From assembly GCF_002213415.1 (NCBI RefSeq), contig NZ_NJGU01000004.1:372001-436000 (forward strand): 64,000 nt of DNA. The letters run 5' to 3'. Both the position numbers and the translations under genes were made by a program. Origin of the DNA: Herbaspirillum robiniae. Its GTDB lineage: Bacteria > Pseudomonadota > Gammaproteobacteria > Burkholderiales > Burkholderiaceae_D. The notes beneath the pieces were generated by a model. It ran no database searches, was not told where the DNA came from, and was given only the letters and a program-made list of their open reading frames with translations. Below are positions 32,726-41,919 of this stretch, one piece after another; the first letter of the stretch is position 1, and each line of letters starts with the position of its first letter.

Positions 32726-33451
32726 ATGCACCGACGCCACCACCTGATCTGGCCGACCGAGGCCGGCTGGCTGCGACTGCAGGCCCAGTCCGGCCAATCG
32801 GATCAGGCCGTCGACGCGCGCCGGCGCGAGGCGATGGCCCACTGGCAGCGCAACCGCTGGCCGGTGGTGGTGCGCCGTAACGACGCCGATGCTGCGCCCG
32901 GGGAGATCTGCGCCGGCATCGCCCTGCCGCCCGATGCGCAGGGCAACAAGCCGCGCATCGCCGTGCGCCTGCATGCCGATGAAGTCGCCGCCACGCGCGC
33001 GCCGTTCCTGTTGCGCGATATCGCGGCGGCGCGCCTGCCGGCCTTGCCGCCCGCATGGCATGACGCCATGGCCGGGCTGCAGGAGCAGCTGGCGCGCGCC
33101 GATATTGCGCTGGGCGTGTTCGGATCGCTGGCCTGGCAGGCCATTACCGGGCAATCGTATCTGCGCGCCGGATCGGACATCGACATCCTGTTCGAGCCGT
33201 GCAGCCGCGAGCAGCTGGAGCAGGGCGTGCGCCTGCTGGCTTATCACGCGATGTTCCTGCCGCTGGACGGCGAGATCGTCTTTCCCGGCGATGCGGCGGT
33301 GTCGTGGAAGGAATGGCGGGAGGTCGCCGTCAAGGGCGCGGATCCCGACAACAAGGTGCTGCTCAAGACGCCCGACACGGTGCGGCTGGAGCGCGTGGGC
33401 GCGCTCGCGCAAAGTCTTCCGGCGCAGGGAGGGCGGCGATGCGCAGCCTGA
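32726..33451 (+). CDS. mdcG: Malonate decarboxylase holo-ACP synthase
   Basis: Phosphoribosyl-dephospho-CoA transferase of 241 residues that attaches the prosthetic group to the Ser of MdcC. The nucleotidyltransferase signature GSLAWQ with SDIDILFEP downstream (~residues 132-155) carries the metal-binding Asp pair. It overlaps the next gene by 13 bp. The family is typically encoded only next to other mdc genes, as here. Confidence 0.92.
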   Translation: MHRRHHLIWPTEAGWLRLQAQSGQSDQAVDARRREAMAHWQRNRWPVVVRRNDADAAPGEICAGIALPPDAQGNKPRIAVRLHADEVAATRAPFLLRDIAAARLPALPPAWHDAMAGLQEQLARADIALGVFGSLAWQAITGQSYLRAGSDIDILFEPCSREQLEQGVRLLAYHAMFLPLDGEIVFPGDAAVSWKEWREVAVKGADPDNKVLLKTPDTVRLERVGALAQSLPAQGGRRCAA

Positions 33452-34431
33452 CTACCCGCGCCTTGGGCGCTTCGCGTGCCGAGCCGATCCAGGGCGGCTG
33501 GCACAACGCCGTGACGGCGGCCCCGCATTACACCCAAAGGCGCCGCGAGGCGCGCGAGAATCTGATGTTCTGCCGCACGCTGGCGCGCCTGGCGCTGCGC
33601 AGCCTGCATCAGGAGCTGGTGCTCCATCCCAAGCCGGGCCTGGTCTCGCTGGTGGACAACGGCAGCCATGCCGACATGGATGCCGCGACCTTCATGCGCA
33701 GCCTGTTCTCGCTGCGCCACTACTTTTTCCGGATCGCCGAGGCCGGCATGCAGGGCGCGCCGTTCCGCCAGTTGCAGCGCCTGGCGATCGATGCCGAGGC
33801 GCGCATGCTGCGCGCCACCGGCGGCGTCAACACGCATCGCGGCGCCATCTTCGCGCTGGGCATGCTGTGCGCATCCATCGCCTGGTGCCGTGGCCGCAGG
33901 ATGCCATTGAGCGAGCCGGCCATCCGCGCCGCGCTGCTGATCCAGTGGGGCGACGCGCTGGCGCAGCATACCCGCGCGGAGCACAGCCCGGACACCGTCA
34001 GTCACGGCCAGCGGGTCGCCGCCGCGCACGCGGTCGGCGGCGCGCGCGAGGAGGGCGCGCTGGGGTTTCCGTCGGTCTTTGAAGTCGCGCTGCCGCGCCT
34101 GCATCAGAGCGCGGCGCAAGGACGCAGCTGGCACGAGGCCAAGGTCGACGCGCTGTTCGCGCTGATGGCCCATATCAGCGATACCAATGTCTACCATCGC
34201 GGCGGCGCGCAAGGCGCCGACGTGGTGCGCAGCCGCAGCGCGGCCTTCCTCGCCGCAGGCGGCACCGGCCGTCCCGGCTGGCGCGACGATGCGCTGGATT
34301 GCCATCGCCTGTTCGTCGAGCGCCGCCTGTCGCCGGGCGGCGCGGCCGACCTGCTGGCGGCCGCCTGCCTGGTGCACCAGGCCTGTTCGCTGGGCGAGGG
34401 CGCCGGCCTGCCGGCGAGGCGCGCGGCTTGA
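33439..34431 (+). CDS. mdcB: Triphosphoribosyl-dephospho-CoA synthase
   Basis: CitG-family enzyme of 330 residues that makes 2'-(5''-triphosphoribosyl)-3'-dephospho-CoA, the precursor of the MdcC prosthetic group. Signature: HPKPGLVSLVDNGSHADMD (~residue 63) and GGVNTHRGAIFALG (~130). The start at ATG 33439, inside the end of mdcG, has GGGAGGGCGG upstream; the open frame extends further but only as a shadow of mdcG. Next gene begins 2 bp after its stop. Confidence 0.92.
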   Translation: MRSLTTRALGASRAEPIQGGWHNAVTAAPHYTQRRREARENLMFCRTLARLALRSLHQELVLHPKPGLVSLVDNGSHADMDAATFMRSLFSLRHYFFRIAEAGMQGAPFRQLQRLAIDAEARMLRATGGVNTHRGAIFALGMLCASIAWCRGRRMPLSEPAIRAALLIQWGDALAQHTRAEHSPDTVSHGQRVAAAHAVGGAREEGALGFPSVFEVALPRLHQSAAQGRSWHEAKVDALFALMAHISDTNVYHRGGAQGADVVRSRSAAFLAAGGTGRPGWRDDALDCHRLFVERRLSPGGAADLLAAACLVHQACSLGEGAGLPARRAA

Positions 34432-34433
34432 GC

Positions 34434-35384
34434 ATGCGCCTGGCCATTCTCTGCCCGGGCCAGGGCGGCCAGCATGCCGCCATGTTCGAGCTCGCGCGCG
34501 CCGATGCCAGGGGCGCCGCTTTCCTCGAGCGCTGCGGCCTGGATGCGCAACTGTGCGCCGCGCCCGAGGTGGTGCTGGCCGACGCCGCGCAACTCTATGC
34601 CAACCGCAACGCCCAGCCGCTGATCGTGGCCGCCCAGCTTGCCGCCTGGCATGCGCTGCGCGAAGACGTGGCGGCCATTGCCGGTGCGCCGGCCATGGTG
34701 GCGGGGTATAGCGTCGGCGAGCTGTCGGCCTGCGCGGTGGCCGGGGTCTTCGAGTCCACCGATGCGGTGGCGCTGGCGGCGCGCCGGGCCGAACTGATGG
34801 ATCAGGCGCAGCGGCAGGCTGCGCCTGAGAACCAGGCGCAGGGATTGATGTCGGTGGGCGGTCTGGCCGTGGATCAGGTGCGTGCCTGCCTGCAGCGCCA
34901 CGGCGCATTTTCCGCCATCGACACCGGAGCAGACACGCTCATTGCCGGCGGCGCGCTGGCTGCATTGCGCGCGGCTGCCGATGAGCTGGCTGCGCAAGGC
35001 GCGCGCACCGGCGAGCTGCCGGTCGGGCTGGCCTCGCATACGCCGCTGATGGCAGCAGCAGTTGCTCCGTTTGCAACATTGCTGGCGCAACTGCCTTGCT
35101 CGGATCCGGCCGCGCCGCTGCTGGCCGGCGTCACGGGGCAGACCGTGGATGGCGTCGACCAGGTCCGCGCCTTGCTGGCCAAACAGCTGAGCCATACCAT
35201 TCAGTGGTCGGCGTGCATGGACGCCTGCGCCGAACGCGGCATCGAGGTCGCGCTGGAGCTGGGCCCGGGCTCGGCGCTTTCGCGCATGCTGCGCGAGCGC
35301 CATCCGCAGATCGAGTGCCGTTCGCTGGCCGATTTCCGCAGCGTGGGCGGCGCGGTGTCATGGCTGCGCCGCCAGGCAGGCTAA
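34434..35384 (+). CDS. mdcH: Malonate decarboxylase malonyltransferase (MdcH)
   Basis: Acyltransferase of 316 residues related to FabD. It loads malonyl from malonyl-CoA onto MdcC, priming the cycle. Motifs: CPGQGGQHAAMF at the N-terminus, the nucleophile in GYSVGELSACAVAG (~residue 87) and the catalytic His in GLASHTPLM (~199). It is the last gene of the operon. No obvious terminator follows. Confidence 0.93.
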   Translation: MRLAILCPGQGGQHAAMFELARADARGAAFLERCGLDAQLCAAPEVVLADAAQLYANRNAQPLIVAAQLAAWHALREDVAAIAGAPAMVAGYSVGELSACAVAGVFESTDAVALAARRAELMDQAQRQAAPENQAQGLMSVGGLAVDQVRACLQRHGAFSAIDTGADTLIAGGALAALRAAADELAAQGARTGELPVGLASHTPLMAAAVAPFATLLAQLPCSDPAAPLLAGVTGQTVDGVDQVRALLAKQLSHTIQWSACMDACAERGIEVALELGPGSALSRMLRERHPQIECRSLADFRSVGGAVSWLRRQAG

Positions 35385-35673
35385 GCTCGGCAGCGGGCGT
35401 TGCGGCTCATCGTTTCCCTTCCTTGCATCCACCGCGCAAATCGCGCTGGAATCGCTTCGCGGCAAGTGCTATGTTGAAACAACAGGCCGCTATCGCGCCT
35501 GCTCAGCTCGGCCTTCAGCGCCTGGCAACGCGTCCGGCCGCAGCTTGCATTGTTGCAATTGCGCCTTGAACCAATGCATTACCGGCTAGTCGGACAAGAC
35601 AGGTTGCCCATGATCATGTGGATCGTAGGCACCGTTTGCAACGCCATTCTTCAACCCGACCTGGAGGCCGATG
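35385..35673. other. Intergenic gap after the malonate operon
   Basis: About 289 bp with no coding bias. It should contain the end of the mdc transcript and the promoter for the small genes that follow. I see no strong terminator or operator. Confidence 0.4.
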
Positions 35674-35922
35674 ATGAAAGTCGATGTGTACAAGCGCCCG
35701 GATAGCGATGGATTGTTTTCCTATCTTGTCATCCCGCATGAAAAGCCGCTGCCGCAGGAAGTCACCAACACCGACTGGCAGATGCACGAGCAGGATGTGA
35801 ATTTCGAGCGCGACGGCAAGCGGCATTTCACGCTGCAGGCCGAAGACGCATACAAGCAGATCGGCGAAAAAGGTTACGCGATCACCCATATCAACGAACG
35901 CGCCCGGGACGGCGCCACCTGA
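35674..35922 (+). CDS. Small conserved-type hypothetical protein (82 aa)
   Basis: Soluble basic/acidic protein with phrases VDVYKRPDSDGLFSYLVIP and YKQIGEKGYAITHINE. Of two adjacent ATG codons, 35674 is chosen because GGAGG (35663-35667) is 6 bp away, against 3 bp for 35671. It may belong to a Burkholderiales DUF (possibly DUF6139), but I am not sure. No signal peptide or metal site. The next small gene follows 45 bp downstream in the same orientation and they may be co-transcribed. Confidence 0.75.
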   Translation: MKVDVYKRPDSDGLFSYLVIPHEKPLPQEVTNTDWQMHEQDVNFERDGKRHFTLQAEDAYKQIGEKGYAITHINERARDGAT

Positions 35923-35967
35923 GCCTGCGGGCATCCTGCAGGCAGACCAGAAGCGGAGGAGACGACC

Positions 35968-36222
35968 ATGCCAACCGAACAGATGGGCGATTACGAGATC
36001 GAATACGCCGGCGTACGCGTCATCGGCGGCGACGAATGGGTGGCCCAGGTGGCGATCTTTGGGCATTCATGCAATCCCATGCACCGCAATCCGGTGTTCC
36101 CGGTACAGCGGGTGCTGGTGGACAAGACCTTCGCCGACGAGAAGTCGGCCGAGAGCAGCGCCTTGCAGGTGGCCCATGAGCTGCTGGAAAAAGGCGACGG
36201 CAAGGGGCATACGCATCACTAG
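35968..36222 (+). CDS. Small hypothetical protein with His-rich tail (84 aa)
   Basis: Strong GGAGGAG ribosome site before ATG 35968. The product has a central FGHSCNPMHRNPVFPVQRVLVD segment (residues ~31-52) and ends KGHTHH; the Cys and His could bind a metal, but this is speculation. A terminator follows at 36274. Not recognised. Confidence 0.75.
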   Translation: MPTEQMGDYEIEYAGVRVIGGDEWVAQVAIFGHSCNPMHRNPVFPVQRVLVDKTFADEKSAESSALQVAHELLEKGDGKGHTHH

Positions 36223-36273
36223 CGCCACCGGACCCCGCGTCTGGGCCCCGCGTCGCTTTGGCGACCTGAAAGC

Positions 36274-36310
36274 AAAAAGCCTTGCCCGTTGAACGGCAAG
36301 GCTTTTTTTT
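36274..36310 (+). terminator. Terminator after the small-gene pair
   Basis: Stem AAAAAGCCTTGCC paired with GGCAAGGCTTTTT, with one bulged C, followed by a run of T. Confidence 0.9.
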
Positions 36311-36445
36311 CGGATGCGGTGGCATGGAATTCGCATGCGCTCAGGCAGCGTGGCCTCCCGCAGGGCATGTGCCTTTCTTGCGGATTCGCAATAAAATGAC
36401 GGGCACCGCGATATCGTCCACTTCACCGCATCGGCCAGAACAATC

Positions 36446-37378
36446 ATGAAACCGCCTCTCCTCGTCCTGATCCACCTCTCCGACACCAGCAAAGCCACCA
36501 TCGGCGCGCAATACGAGATCCTCTACGCGCCCGACCGCGCACGTCGCGCCGAGATGATTGCCGGCCCCGCCAAAAAGGTCGCGGTGGTGCTCACCAACGG
36601 CTCCACCGGGCTGACCGCCGACGAGATGCGCGCCTTGCCGCACCTGCAGCTGGTGTGCGCGCTGGGCGCCGGCTACGAGAACATCGACGTCGCCCATGCC
36701 GAGGCGCACGGCATCGAGATCGCCACCGGCGCCGGCACCAACGAGGATTGCGTGGCCGACCATGCGATGGGCCTGTTGCTGGCCACCGTGCGTCACATCC
36801 CGGCGCTGGACAAGGTCACCCGCGACGGCGGCTGGCGCGAGAACCTGCCGCTGCAGCCCCAGCTGGCCGGCAAGCGCCTGGGCATCGTCGGCCTGGGCGG
36901 CATTGGCAAGAAGATCGCGCGCCGCGCCGCCGGCTTCGACATCGAGCTCGCCTACTGCAACCGCAAGAAGCGCGACGACGTCGATTTCCATTACTTCCCC
37001 GACGTCGCGCAACTGGCGGCCTGGGCCGACTTCATCATCGTCGCCGCGCCCGGCGGCGCCGAAACCAGGCACCTGATTTCCGAGCGCGTGATCAACGAAC
37101 TCGGCCCGCGCGGCTACCTGGTCAACATCGGCCGCGGCAGCATCGTCGACACCGCGGCGCTGGGCCGCGCGCTGGCCGAAGGCCGCCTGGCCGGCGCCGG
37201 GCTGGACGTGTACGAAAGCGAACCGAAGCCGCCGCAGGAGCTGATCGGCCTGTCCAACGTGGTGCTTACCCCGCATATCGCCGGCTGGTCGCCGGAGTCC
37301 ATCGACGCCTCGATACGCCAGTTCCTGCGCAACTGCGAGGAGCACTTCGCGGCGGCCGAGCCGGTGGTACGGGCCTGA
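36446..37378 (+). CDS. D-2-hydroxyacid dehydrogenase
   Basis: NAD(P)-dependent reductase of 310 residues that interconverts 2-keto and D-2-hydroxy acids. The nucleotide-binding motif GLGGIGKKIARRAAGF lies near residue 150, the catalytic Arg region is VNIGRGSIVD (~229), Glu is in DVYESEP and the catalytic His is in LTPHIAGWSPES (~273). It is similar to glyoxylate/hydroxypyruvate reductases. Genetic context gives no substrate. Confidence 0.9.
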   Translation: MKPPLLVLIHLSDTSKATIGAQYEILYAPDRARRAEMIAGPAKKVAVVLTNGSTGLTADEMRALPHLQLVCALGAGYENIDVAHAEAHGIEIATGAGTNEDCVADHAMGLLLATVRHIPALDKVTRDGGWRENLPLQPQLAGKRLGIVGLGGIGKKIARRAAGFDIELAYCNRKKRDDVDFHYFPDVAQLAAWADFIIVAAPGGAETRHLISERVINELGPRGYLVNIGRGSIVDTAALGRALAEGRLAGAGLDVYESEPKPPQELIGLSNVVLTPHIAGWSPESIDASIRQFLRNCEEHFAAAEPVVRA

Positions 37379-37548
37379 ACGCGAGTTTTTTGCCAGATTG
37401 CAGCGGTCTCGCAGATAATATCGGCCGCAGCGGCATCGCGGCGCCCGCAAACGGCGTCGCAACCGGTCGCCGGGCGCGCATGGGGGCGCGCTGCGGCCGG
37501 GCGCCGCCATCCATCTATCGTTCACGCCACCAGAGAGAGCCACGCACC

Positions 37549-38028
37549 ATGGACCTGCCATCTCACCAACTCAACATGACCGTGCTGATGACGCCGGATA
37601 TGGCCAACTTCGCCGGCAACGTGCACGGGGGCACCATCCTCAAGCTGCTGGACCAGGTCGCCTACGCGTGCGGCAGCCGCTATGCCGGCCAGTACGTCGT
37701 GACCCTGTCGGTCGACCAGGTGATGTTCCGCCAGCCCATCCACGTGGGCGAGCTGGTGACCTTCCTGGCCAGCGTCAACCACACCGGCACGTCGTCGATG
37801 GAAATCGGCGTGAAGGTGGTGGCCGAGAACATCCGCACCCAGGAAACGCGCCACGTCAACAGCTGCTTCTTCACCATGGTGGCGGTGGACGACCAGCGCA
37901 AGCCGATCGCGGTGCCGCCGCTGCGGCCGTTCTCGCAGGAGGAAAAGCGCCGCTTCGAGGCCGCCATCCTGCGCAAGTCGCTGCGCAAGGAGCTGGAGCG
38001 CCGCTTCGAGGAAGTCAAGCCGTCCTGA
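37549..38028 (+). CDS. Hotdog-fold acyl-CoA thioesterase (YciA-like)
   Basis: Thioesterase of 159 residues hydrolysing acyl-CoA. The hotdog motif NFAGNVHGGTILKLLDQVAY (~residues 19-38) carries the catalytic Asp, followed by SVDQVMFRQPIHVGELV. The C-terminal 25 residues are a charged helix (LRKSLRKELERRFEEV). The start at ATG 37549 follows a GAGAGAG site. A terminator at 38066 follows. Confidence 0.9.
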   Translation: MDLPSHQLNMTVLMTPDMANFAGNVHGGTILKLLDQVAYACGSRYAGQYVVTLSVDQVMFRQPIHVGELVTFLASVNHTGTSSMEIGVKVVAENIRTQETRHVNSCFFTMVAVDDQRKPIAVPPLRPFSQEEKRRFEAAILRKSLRKELERRFEEVKPS

Positions 38029-38065
38029 ACCAAACCGGGCGCGCGGCCGCCGTTGCGGGCCAATG

Positions 38066-38096
38066 AAAAAGGGATGGCATCGCCATCCTTTTTTTT
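38066..38096 (+). terminator. Terminator of the thioesterase gene
   Basis: Stem GGATGGC/GCCATCC with an ATC loop, flanked by A-run and T-run, so it may work in both directions for the convergent gene as well. Confidence 0.9.
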
Positions 38097-38128
38097 GCGC
38101 CTGCCGCCATGCGGACAGATGACCGATA

Positions 38129-38917
38129 TCAGGCCAGGTGCACCGTGACCGAACCCAGCACCCCGAGGTCGCCCAGGATGGTCTGGCCGGCGCGCACCGC
38201 CAGCGGCACGATGGTCGAGCCGGTCGCCACGATATGTCCTTCGCCCAGGGTCAGGCCGTGCGCCGACAGCTCGTTGGCCAGCCAGGTCAGCGCCACGCGC
38301 GGGTCGCCCAGCACTTGCGCGCCTTCGCCGTCGCGCTGCTCGCCGCCGTTGATGCGGCCGTAGGTCTTCAGCGCGGCCAGGTCCAGCGAGCGCCAGTCGA
38401 CGTCGGCCGGCGCGCCCAGCACGAACTGGTCGGCGCAGGTGTTGTCGGCGATCAGCTGGGCGGCGCCGACTTCCTTGAACCTGTCGTAGCGGCTGTCGGG
38501 GATTTCGATGGCGGGATGGATCGAACCGACCGCGTCCAGCACCTCGTCCTGCGTGTAGGGCGTTGCGCGCGGCGGCAGCGAGCGGCGCATGCGGAAGGCC
38601 ACCTCGACCTCGATCACGCTCATGAGGCTGTCGCCCAGCGACACCGTGGAGCCGTTGCGGTGCACGCGCTCGGCCAGCAGGCGGCCGGCCAGCGGCGCGT
38701 CGACGTTGAGCAGCTTCTGGCCGCCGGGTCCGGTGGCGCCGATCTTCCACCCGGCCAGCGGGGCGAAGCTGCGCACTTCCAGGCGGGCCTGGATGTCGTA
38801 GGCTTCCTTGCGGTCGGCCGGACGCAGGTCGTCGGGCAGCTGCGGGATGCGGCGTCCATGGGCCCAGCAATCCCACAGCAGGTCGGCCGCTTGTTGGCGT
38901 TGCGATTCGGTCAGCAC
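38129..38917 (-). CDS. 2-keto-4-pentenoate hydratase-family protein
   Basis: Protein of 262 residues in the fumarylacetoacetate-hydrolase superfamily, like MhpD/DmpE/DmpH, which hydrate or decarboxylate 2-keto-4-pentenoates from meta-cleavage of aromatics. Metal-binding acidic residues are in SVIEVEVAFRM (~residues 100-110) and HPAIEIPDSRY (~133). The start is GTG at 38917, with AGGGGAA upstream. No other aromatic-catabolism genes are near, so it may serve a different keto-acid. Confidence 0.85.
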   Translation of the reverse strand: MLTESQRQQAADLLWDCWAHGRRIPQLPDDLRPADRKEAYDIQARLEVRSFAPLAGWKIGATGPGGQKLLNVDAPLAGRLLAERVHRNGSTVSLGDSLMSVIEVEVAFRMRRSLPPRATPYTQDEVLDAVGSIHPAIEIPDSRYDRFKEVGAAQLIADNTCADQFVLGAPADVDWRSLDLAALKTYGRINGGEQRDGEGAQVLGDPRVALTWLANELSAHGLTLGEGHIVATGSTIVPLAVRAGQTILGDLGVLGSVTVHLA

Positions 38918-39043
38918 TTGCGTTTCCCCTTATTTTTGATTGTTGGCCGAGGCGCCGGCGTTGCGCTTGGGCATGGCGCCATCATAGACAAATTTCGCGC
39001 CCGCGCGCACGTCAGGAATGTAAAAACGGCAAGGCCGTCGCGC

Positions 39044-39490
39044 TCACGCCATCAGGGGGCCGAGCGCGCCCAGCGCGATGGTCAGCAGGCCCAGGCACAG
39101 GTTGATGCCGACCAGCCGGCGGATCTGGCCCAGGGCGCGCGATGCGCGGTCCCAGTCCTGCTGCGAGGCATACAGCTTGAGGCGGCGGAAGGGAGCGAAG
39201 AAGATGTGGCCGAAGATCAGCATCATCACGATGCCGATGCCGGCCATCGCGTGCACGTAAGGCGGCGCATGGCCGCCCATCAGCGCCATCAGGTGCAGGC
39301 CGCTGCCCAGCACCAGGGCGATGGCAATCCACACCCAGATGAAGAAATTGCCCAGCACCGATGCCATCAGCACCAGCCGCTGCTCCGGATGGAGCACCGC
39401 CAGCGCGGGGCGCAAGGCCATGTGGGCGAAGAACATGCCGCCGACCCAGATGGTCAGGCCGAGCAGGTGGAAGAATTTGGCGACCAGCAT
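39044..39490 (-). CDS. CopD-like integral membrane protein
   Basis: Protein of 148 residues with four membrane helices and conserved His residues (AKFFHLLGLTIWVGGMFFAHM, residues ~4-24; HIFFAPFRRLKLYA). It resembles the CopD family linked to copper handling or haem binding, but is shorter. The ATG at 39490 is preferred because GGGAG precedes it and the first helix then begins properly; an upstream in-frame ATG would add an Arg-rich, unlikely N-terminus. Confidence 0.75.
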   Translation of the reverse strand: MLVAKFFHLLGLTIWVGGMFFAHMALRPALAVLHPEQRLVLMASVLGNFFIWVWIAIALVLGSGLHLMALMGGHAPPYVHAMAGIGIVMMLIFGHIFFAPFRRLKLYASQQDWDRASRALGQIRRLVGINLCLGLLTIALGALGPLMA

Positions 39491-39683
39491 TTCACTCCCG
39501 TCAGGTAAGAATCCGGCAAAGGCGGATGCCCGCATTGTCGCACGCCGCCGCCGGCCTTGCCTTCGCCTACGGGGAATTGCCCGGGCATGTGGTAATGTCA
39601 TGCCGAAAGAGCAATGCCGTCCCGCGCCAGATTGAGGAACAATGCGGCGGCAAAAAATGAATCAGAGCGAAAGCAGGGCAGGC

Positions 39684-40541
39684 ATGGCCACACTGAGCGC
39701 AATCACCATCTATCCCATCAAATCCTGCGGCGGCATCGCCCTGGCGCAGGCCGACATCGGCCCGCTAGGCCTGGCGCGCGACCGCCACTGGATGCTGGCC
39801 GACGCCCATGGCCAGTTCCTGACGCAACGCACCTACCCGGAAATGGCCTGCATCACGCCGCGCTTCGAGGCCGATGCCCTGGTGCTGTCGGCGCCCGGCA
39901 TGCCCGAGCTGCGCTTGGCGGCCGGCGGGCAGGACGGCGCTGCGGTGCGCGTGCAGGTCTGGAAGGACACCGTCACCGCGCTGGACCAGGGCGAAGAGGC
40001 GGGCGCGTGGTTCACTGGCTTCCTGAAGACGCCGGCGCGTCTGGTGCGTTTCAGTCCCGCAGAGGAGCGCGTCTGCAATCCGCGCTGGACCGGCGAACAT
40101 CATGCGGCCACGCAATTCTCGGACGGCTATCCGCTGCTGGTGATCGGCCAGTCTTCGCTGGACGACCTCAATGCAAGGCTGGCAGCCAAGGGCGCGCCGG
40201 CGCTGCCGATGAACCGGTTCCGGCCGAACCTGGTGATCGACGGGCTGGAGGCCTATGAAGAGGATTTCGTCGACACCATCAGCCTGGACGATGGCGCCGG
40301 CGGCGAAGTGCTGCTGAAGCTGGTCAAGCCCTGCGCCCGCTGCCCGGTACCGGGGATCGATCAGGCGACCGGGCGCACCGACGCGCAATGGCCCAACGAG
40401 CCGCTCGATACCCTGGCCGCCTACCGCGCCAATCCGCGCGTGGACGGCGGGCTGACCTTCGGGCAGAACGCCATCGTCATCGGCGGGCAGGGCGGGCAGA
40501 TCCGCGTCGGCCAGGCGTGCGGCTGGGAGCTGAATTTCTGA
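39684..40541 (+). CDS. MOSC domain-containing protein
   Basis: Protein of 285 residues with an N-terminal MOSC beta-barrel (SAITIYPIKSCGGIALAQAD, residues ~4-23) and a MOSC domain with the conserved Cys in KPCARCPVPGID (~222). It is related to YcbX and mitochondrial amidoxime-reducing component, which bind molybdenum cofactor and reduce N-hydroxylated compounds. The start is ambiguous: 39684 is used because AGGGCAGG precedes it and the barrel begins there; ATG 39657 and 39642 are alternatives. Confidence 0.85.
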   Translation: MATLSAITIYPIKSCGGIALAQADIGPLGLARDRHWMLADAHGQFLTQRTYPEMACITPRFEADALVLSAPGMPELRLAAGGQDGAAVRVQVWKDTVTALDQGEEAGAWFTGFLKTPARLVRFSPAEERVCNPRWTGEHHAATQFSDGYPLLVIGQSSLDDLNARLAAKGAPALPMNRFRPNLVIDGLEAYEEDFVDTISLDDGAGGEVLLKLVKPCARCPVPGIDQATGRTDAQWPNEPLDTLAAYRANPRVDGGLTFGQNAIVIGGQGGQIRVGQACGWELNF

Positions 40542-40700
40542 GCTTGCCGCGTGGTCGGCATCCGCACTGGCGCGAAACCTGCTTTACTGGACGCAGGCCC
40601 GGCAAGGCCAACGGCAACATGGACGACAACAGGATCCGGAAGGGCAAGCAGCCGCAAAGGCCGGCCGCCGGATTGAATATGGGAAGGGATGGGCAGTTTG

Positions 40701-41849
40701 ATGCGTAAGGGATTTCTGCTTGGCGCGGCCGCGTTGCTTGCGGCCCTGGGCACATGCGCCGGCGTCGCGCAGGCCGCGCCGCGCACCGTGGTGATCGGGT
40801 TGGCGGCGCCGATGAGCGGGTTGTCCGGCAGCACCGGCGTAAGCCTGGAGCGCGCCGCGCAGCTGGCGATCGACGACGTCAATGAGGGCAAGCCCGTGAT
40901 CGGCGGCGAACCGGTGGTCTTCAAGCTGCTGCCGCAGGACGACCGCGCCGACCCGCGCACCGGCGAGCTGATCGCCGAGTATTTCGTCAAGAGCAAGGTG
41001 GCGGCGGTGGTGGGGCACTGGAACAGCGGCGTGGGCATTCCCGCCTCGAAGATCTATGCCGCCGCCGGCATTCCCCATGTGTCGCCGGCGGTGACCGCGC
41101 CGGCCTATACCCAGCAAGGTTTCGCGACCGCCTTTCGCGTCGTGCCGCATGACGGCGACGGCGCGCGCCATACCGCCGAATACGTGCTGGGCGAGATGAA
41201 GGCCAGGAGCATCGTCATCATCGATGACCGCACCGTCTTCGGCGCGGCCTACGCGGCCGAGTTCGCCAAGTCGGTCACGGCGCTCAAGGGCAAGGTCGCC
41301 GCCCACTACACGGTCAGCAGCAAGACCTCGGACTTCAACAACATCCTGCGTTCGGCGCGCAGCCTGAATCCGGACGTGGTGTTCTTCGCCGGCATCGATG
41401 CCCAGGCCGCGCAGCTGGCCAACGATATCCGCCGCCTCAACATCCAGGCGCCGCTGGTGGGCATAGGCGGCCTGGTCGGCCCGACTTTCCTCAAGCTGGC
41501 CGGGCCGGCGGGCGAGGGCACCATCGTGGTGGAACCGGGCCTGCCCTCGTACAAGGGGCCGCAATGGACCCATTTCGAGAGCGCCTGGAAAGCCAGGTAC
41601 AAGGAAGAGATCTACCTCTACGCGCCGTTCGCCTACGATGCCGTGCGCACCATCGTCGCCGCCATGCGCGACGCCAATTCGACCGACAACGCCAAGGTCA
41701 CGGCCGAACTGCACAAGATCCGCTATCGCGGCATCAGCGGCAACATCGCCTTCGACAAGGACGGCAATCTGCTCGATCCGGTATTTACGCTCTATGAAGT
41801 CAAGGGCGGGCGCTGGCGCGTGATCAAGACCATCGGCGACAAGGGCTGA
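40701..41849 (+). CDS. Branched-chain amino-acid-type ABC transporter binding protein
   Basis: Periplasmic binding protein of 382 residues, LivK type. It has a signal peptide (KGFLLGAAALLAALGTCA, cleavage near AQAAP), then VVIGLAAPMSGLSGSTG and the ligand loop GHWNSGVGIPASKIY (~residue 100). No permease or ATPase genes adjoin it, so it is an orphan that must use a transporter encoded elsewhere or act as a sensor. Start 40701 leaves a normal signal peptide; ATG 40689 is also possible. Confidence 0.88.
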   Translation: MRKGFLLGAAALLAALGTCAGVAQAAPRTVVIGLAAPMSGLSGSTGVSLERAAQLAIDDVNEGKPVIGGEPVVFKLLPQDDRADPRTGELIAEYFVKSKVAAVVGHWNSGVGIPASKIYAAAGIPHVSPAVTAPAYTQQGFATAFRVVPHDGDGARHTAEYVLGEMKARSIVIIDDRTVFGAAYAAEFAKSVTALKGKVAAHYTVSSKTSDFNNILRSARSLNPDVVFFAGIDAQAAQLANDIRRLNIQAPLVGIGGLVGPTFLKLAGPAGEGTIVVEPGLPSYKGPQWTHFESAWKARYKEEIYLYAPFAYDAVRTIVAAMRDANSTDNAKVTAELHKIRYRGISGNIAFDKDGNLLDPVFTLYEVKGGRWRVIKTIGDKG

Positions 41850-41854
41850 TAATG

Positions 41855-41886
41855 AAAAACGCACCGTCGTAACGGTGCGTTTTTTT
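41855..41886 (+). terminator. Terminator of the binding-protein gene
   Basis: Stem ACGCACCGT/ACGGTGCGT with a short loop, preceded by five A and followed by seven T, so it can work for both convergent genes. Confidence 0.92.
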
Positions 41887-41919
41887 ATGCCTGCCGCGCA
41901 GCATGCGGCGTGGCCATGA

